Source: Harmothoe impar (Eukaryota > Annelida > Polychaeta > Phyllodocida > Polynoidae). From it: DNA of 64,000 nt. Numbering within the stretch: the stretch's first letter is position 1; the number at the start of each line of letters is the position of its first letter. Made by a program: the position numbers and the translations under genes. The notes below the pieces were generated by a model that saw only the letters and a list, made by a program, of their open reading frames with translations, was not told the DNA's origin and made no database searches. Below are positions 58,889 through 64,000 of this stretch, piece by piece. The stretch covers positions 63,173,303-63,237,302 of the forward strand of contig OX381710.1 in assembly GCA_947462335.1 (NCBI GenBank). Direction: 5' to 3'.

Positions 58889-59138
58889 CCCTCTAAGGAC
58901 GGTGCTGAAAGTGCTAAATGCTAATGATGCTAAAAGATGACATTTGTCGTCATGTAACGCGCCGGGGCTACATTGATGCATTGTGCCGACCCTCCGGGTG
59001 TGTCTGAACCCTGCAGGGATAGGATCGGCATGATGCTTAAATGCATCTCTGGCGAGTTACGAGTACGCCAGGGTTACATTCATGTATTATGGTGACAGAG
59101 GGCATAGCGCATTAAAGCACTATGCAGTCCTTAAAGGG
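58889..59138. mobile_element. piggyBac-like MITE, 250 bases
   Basis: TTAA (58885-58888) then CCCTCTAAGGACGG; right end GCAGTCCTTAAAGGG then TTAA (59139-59142). The ends are inverted repeats, begin with CCC and have a TTAA duplication, as expected for piggyBac-type elements. Non-coding. Confidence 0.75.
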
Positions 59139-59142
59139 TTAA

Positions 59143-59393
59143 CCCTCTAAGGACGGCATGATTCTTTTATGTGTGTATCATGTTGTCATAATGCATTATA
59201 CGTATAACGAAGCGCCATCTTTAGTAGCTCTCCAGCGTTGTGCATCATGCATAGACCCTTCAGGAGTGTATCAACCCCGTCGCATCGGCGTGATGCATGA
59301 ATACAACTATGATACACTACTAGCGAAGTACCCTTCAGGGCCGCATTTATGCATCATGCCGACACATCAGAGTACTATGGCGTCCCTGCAGGG
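59143..59393. mobile_element. Second piggyBac-like MITE, 251 bases, abutting the first
   Basis: Begins CCCTCTAAGGACGGCATGAT right after the TTAA at 59139-59142 and ends GGCGTCCCTGCAGGG then TTAA (59394-59397). Same length and left end as its neighbour, right end diverged. The two share the middle TTAA. Confidence 0.7.
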
Positions 59394-59397
59394 TTAA

Positions 59398-60650
59398 TGC
59401 ACGAGGCGGCACATAATGAGCTAGAGGCGGGCAGCAGTCCGGCATGCAGCATGCAGCAGGCGGCAGGAGTCATTTAGTGTGCTCGCCCACATTACTTTGT
59501 ACATCTCTGTGCTCTGTGCCCTGTGCCCCCCCCCCTGCCCCCTCCCACACACAGCGCACAGCAAGAGCGCCCCCTCTACACAATGCCTCTCCTGCTTAGG
59601 GTAGGTAGGACAGCACATATTGAGAAAATTAGTGAAATCCATCACGAAGTATACAATATCTGCAGGGAATCAACTAGAGTATGGAACTGCAAACATCATT
59701 CACCTATCATAGATAGAATATTTTCTATGATTTTTTGAAAAAAGAATGTTGCTTTACACAACCTGTCACGTTCTGCCTGCCTGCATGGTAGTAATGAGTA
59801 CTGCTCCACTCACTATGAGGGCCTTTAAACTGAAACTGCCCTGCGGTATGCTGTAAGAATAGTTCTCTCATTTGGTGAATATTTCCTTGATTGACTAGCT
59901 GTTTTCGGAATTGAATAATAAGACCCAAACTCAGAACATGGGTTTAGTTTCTTCATGAAAATGGAAAATTCCCTATGACAATTAGAAAGAACAGGGACTT
60001 ACAGGGAAAATATATATGCTCCAGGGCAAGACCTTTAGCCAATTTTCGCCAGCATATTCTTACACCATACTAAAAGAATATTACTTAGAAACCTCTATTC
60101 TACCTGATGGTTGGGGTTTTGGGGGGTTTTAGGGGGTACCTGACTTTAAAAATTGCCTGAAAAAGTGATGTAATTTTATCTCGAAAAGTTTTATATAGTA
60201 ATTGTTGTGACAGAAAATAAATAAGATACCTATAAAACCGGCTCTGTCAGGAGAGTCTATATGTATAAGATAGCACAAACATAAGTGAAAATTCTCATGA
60301 CTGACCCCCCCTTTCTGTGAAGGTAGCACCAGTGCCCCCCATTTAGAAACCGTTCCAATCTACTTGTCTGCAGTACAGTTGCATTTATCATACCAATTTT
60401 TATCTCAGCACATATTGCCCTGACATCTACAGATGGGTTGAAAGAAAAAAAGAGACAGTCTTCCTCTGTCCTGTGATATGTCGTTTGATATTGTAATATG
60501 TTTTAATACTGAGTAATGAATTATTTCCCTTGTGCTGTTTAGCACTGTGACACATACAGTCCCGGGAGCGCCGCTGTTGCTTGCCCTTCCTAATTTGAGC
60601 TGTATTTACGTTGTGACGTTTTCACAGAAAAAATAAGCGGTAAGAGAGAG

Positions 60651-60687
<37 letters not shown>

Positions 60688-61144
60688 AAAGGCGAGAGAG
60701 AGCAAAGGCGAGAGGGGGAGGGTGTGAAGGGTAAATGCCTGGCTAACAATATTAGACATGCAGTAGTAGATTCTGCCACTGTCTGTTGCCCTTCAACCCA
60801 CACCCAACACCTGCACCTATAACAGAGTGATAAAATGTCAGTGGTCACATCTCATTATTATGGTACAGCAGGAAGACACAATGTTCCAAAGACTGAGTAT
60901 ATCAGACAAAAACATTAATACTGATCACAACTGATACGTAATCTTAACCCTTTTAGAAGTAACAGTAACTCAGGCACATGGTATGGTTTTCTACATGTTC
61001 CTTTTTCCTCATACAAAAAACATAGTTCATGTAAAGTCAGCTCAGCTCAGATGAAATGAATTCAAGTCATAACAGAAAGCTAATGTGCAGTACACAGCGC
61101 TGTACCAAGGAAAGCTTACAGAGAAAACGTCTTTCAACTCAGTT
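59398..61144. other. No gene seen; (GA)n microsatellite at 60641-60686
   Basis: Apart from the GA repeat and G-runs near 60115-60136, nothing is recognised. Confidence 0.35.
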
Positions 61145-62477
61145 TTAGTAGTCATTGTCTTTGTTTTTATCATAATTAGGGCCTAAAACTTCAATAAGGA
61201 CGTCAGATCTCATATTACTTGACAAAAGAGAGCTACCCTTCCTTTTATAATTTCATGGAGTGTTCTAGGAAATAAAGTTCATACGACGGCAGTAAAAAGT
61301 GTATGCATGTTCTTTGTTGTACAAGTTGATGTCTCTCCTTCAGAGACGAGCTGCATTGATGTCTTTTTGTCCAGCATTCAGTGCAAGGTAGCAGAGCAGA
61401 GTATCAAGTGCCTCAGGTTTCTGTGCAAACTGAAAGCAGAACTTCACAAATTAAGTCCTTTGACAGAGGCTCCCATATCTGGCTGTTCTTTATGAGTTTA
61501 GCCATAGAGAAAGGAATCGTGTGAATATCCTTTCTCCCTGGCGACTTACACTTGATATGTCAGGACGATGTGAGTAGTCGCGCATAAAAGGTATTCAACG
61601 TAACCCTACACAAGCAACCTTGCTTTCATTATGTCATGCTATCTGCAGAACTACAGAGTGCCTTGCACAGTCATTGGTTAAATACGGTACAGCCTTATTT
61701 GGGAAATGTGTTCCATGGTATCAACATACGCCTGCTCTGTCAGCTTTGCAGTGACATAAAATGCAATTTCGTCCTTCTTTAGGATAAAGACAGTGTCAGG
61801 GAGAGGGACCTCAATTTTGATAAGGCAGGAACGCATTTCATATCACCCGTCAAATTTGAAAGGCATCTGAGTTAGCGTAGCCTCAATCTGTTGTTAAATA
61901 TTTTGAAAAATTACACTAGTAAGTATTGTGAATGGGAAACGTGTAGATAAATGTTTTACAGTATCCTGAGGAAGTTGTTCATCCATAAAGTTGACATTTG
62001 GGATAGTTAATAAGTACTTGTAGTGCAGTGGGAACCATTAAATGACCCTGTACATATCATTTATGCACCATGAAGCTTTTTCTCTTAAATTTACGTGGAC
62101 ATTAAATCAGGTTGGCCCATAAAACAGGATTAGTATAGATCAAAAATGTGATCTTCATGATCAGTCCTTCATAATTAATTTTAAGCTGAGAAATCAAATG
62201 GTATGGGTGCTATATAACACCTTCAGCCATAAATCCGTCTGACACCATCTAGAATAATAGTCTGGTTCAGCTAGGCATACATCTTTATTTTATACCTGGC
62301 CGCCACATTCTATATCAGAAATAAGAGCCCAGAGCTGGGTCACCTTTCCTGTTAACTGAACTCCAGGGCGTTCATGTCCAGGCTCCCTGCTGTCTTTATG
62401 ATTGGTTCATACCTGGGATATCCCCTAGCATGCTGGGTATATGTGTATGTTAATGCACCTACCACAAGGGTATCAGA
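61145..62477 (-). pseudogene. Decayed coding region of unknown family
   Basis: Read on the minus strand, several protein-like segments follow one another with stops and shifts between them. One frame at about 62105-61690 has stretches of roughly 22, 47, 16 and 54 codons separated by single stops (it includes LPQDTVKHLSTRFPF and IKIEVPLPDTVFILKKDE). Further down are IPFSMAKLIKNSQIWEPL (about 61525), KPEALDTLLCYLALNAGQKD (about 61430) and RRDINLYNKEHAYTFYCRR (about 61340). Upstream is YPRYEPIIKTAGSLDMNALE (about 62400). Composition is that of an ordinary globular protein, not of a simple repeat. No intron structure is needed, which favours a processed pseudogene or the relic of a mobile element. 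I recognise no family. Confidence 0.4.
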
Positions 62478-64000
62478 GGGGGGGGGGTTACGCTACTCTT
62501 GTTATAGTGAATGGGATAAAGACTAAACCTCATAAATAAGATAATGCACACATGTACAGATGTATGGGTCCCTTTACCCATTATGCTATTACACATACAT
62601 GTATAGTAGATATCTATCACCGACGTCTATAAGCAAACTTACAAAGTTGCCTAAAACAATGGGAAGAACCATTGCATACACATATTCCGGGCATACTTAA
62701 TCAAAGAAGTATAATAGGGACTCTCAGATATATGGATATGGGCGGATCCATCATTCAATCATTTGTCCGCTTACTTTGCTACTGTCAGTAGAAAATGAAA
62801 GCCTTTGCATGTTGCATCACATCTAGGGACTGTTAGAAACAATCTGAGCAACGTTGTCTTGATCTAGTGGAAAAAGATCGTATCCCTATTAATTCCTATT
62901 TTGAAATACACAAACAAACATACACGTGTCTCCTAGCGGAGGGGCGTTGCCAAAGCACATTATACAACAACAGTGTCTGAGAGGATGGATGCAGTTAGCT
63001 CACTAAATGAGGTTAAAAAGACAATAAGCACACTTATTGTAAGAGCAGCAGCAGAAAGTATATACAAAGGTCCTGAGACACTGGGTGAAAGAACTGCTAG
63101 AGATTACTGAAGCATACCTCTGTAGCACATTAGCAGCTAATGGGATGAACCGTGTCAACACTACATCATGGCGCGCCCTAAAGCTCTGGCCAATCCTTTT
63201 GTCGTTCTGTAGCCAGAGATGGCATCAGCCTAAGAGGTCATTAAAATCTCGGTGTGGCTACGGCCATCTTTATCCACAGGTCGATATAGTGTATATTTGT
63301 CAATTACTGCGAAAACGGTTTGAGTCATAACCAAGAATCTGCTAGGAGTGAATCTGCTAGAGAAGTTTACCTCGCAAAGAGGCATTCTGATTACTCCCTC
63401 CGCTTCAGAATGTCCTTTTGTTATATACATCTACACATAAATAGTAATGCTGCGTTACACGTAGGTACGTCTAAGGAGTTATTAATGCAAAAACCTCTAG
63501 ATAGTGATAATCCTAGTAGTCCTCTTTAAGTCTAGATCTGACGGAACATACACAGTGTCTGTGTCTAGGCCGTATAAAACACATGTAGGAAATGCTCTGC
63601 ACTGCGGTAAAAAAGAAGTTGGATATTACTTGGCAGAGGGAGGCAGGGAATTGGGTGCCTTTACAGAGCCTTATTCCTCAGTAGATGGCCATGTAAACAC
63701 GGCCCAGCACACCCTCTGATGTAGAAGGCTACACTGCAGCCATGCGGCAAATATCCTGCAGGTGCAGCAGAATTCAACATGTTAGTATGCAGCCGCCGCC
63801 GACATTCTGCCCACATTGACCTTTGGTCTGGGGTGGGCTCGGCGGGCGTTCCGGTAGATGGGGTGGTGGAGGGGGTAGGAACTCATCTACTGCATCATAT
63901 GGCCCTCAGTCTATACAAACCTCTCTGCGCATGCGTAGTGGATCTAATTATTGTACGTCAACATGTCACACGAGGGCAGAGAGTGCACATACCCCGCCCC
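62478..64000. other. No gene seen; GC-rich end
   Basis: Short frames only. 63790-63870 is GC-rich with some CpG (gccgccgccgac, ggctcggcgggcg), possibly the edge of a CpG-rich region continuing beyond the window. Confidence 0.3.

Noticed and set aside
58463..58896. Pro/Ser-rich frames in a GC-rich region
   Set aside because: They cross poly-C runs, overlap on both strands and have no family signature.

Overview
The window looks like nuclear DNA from an animal, most likely a marine invertebrate. The grounds are the low density of long open frames, an intact CR1/L2-like non-LTR retrotransposon, many small terminal-inverted-repeat (TIR) elements, and abundant micro- and minisatellites. The species cannot be named from sequence alone. 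I found no convincing multi-exon host gene. Nearly everything recognisable is mobile or repetitive DNA.

Layout. Positions 1-19 kb hold a degenerate dispersed repeat family, several MITE-like elements, long microsatellites, a 1.3 kb minisatellite with 31/33-base units, and an odd cluster of eleven copies of a GTGAACGTAAC motif (16.1-17.4 kb). Positions 19.3-27.4 kb hold the best-defined object: a non-LTR retrotransposon with three intact open frames on the + strand. ORF1 has a basic/acidic N-terminus, a coiled coil, an RRM-like region and a C-terminal NADAR-type domain. ORF2 is a free-standing SGNH/GDSL esterase. ORF3 is an AP-endonuclease plus reverse transcriptase. The 3' end carries AATAAA and a (TCAA)n tail. 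The NADAR domain in a LINE ORF1, and the esterase in its own frame, are the most interesting features here.

Positions 27.4-41.1 kb are a mosaic of small TIR elements (TTAA-flanked, TA-flanked and palindromic), a possible tRNA-derived SINE head, tandem duplications, and a nested insertion. Positions 41167-58070 form a 16.9 kb LTR element on the - strand. Its 1475-base LTRs are nearly identical (TG...CA ends, 4-base AAAC target duplication). It has a capsid-type gag frame next to the 5' LTR and no recognisable pol, so it looks like a large non-autonomous derivative. Its interior includes kilobases of degenerate TGTCAATTATAAAT-like sequence. After it come two abutting TTAA-flanked MITEs, a decayed unidentified coding region on the - strand (about 61.1-62.5 kb), and unassigned sequence.

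How the parts relate. The three LINE frames would supply RNA binding, an esterase, an ADP-ribose-type domain, and nicking plus reverse transcription for one element. The LTR element would need enzymes from a relative elsewhere. The small TIR elements need transposases not found in this window.
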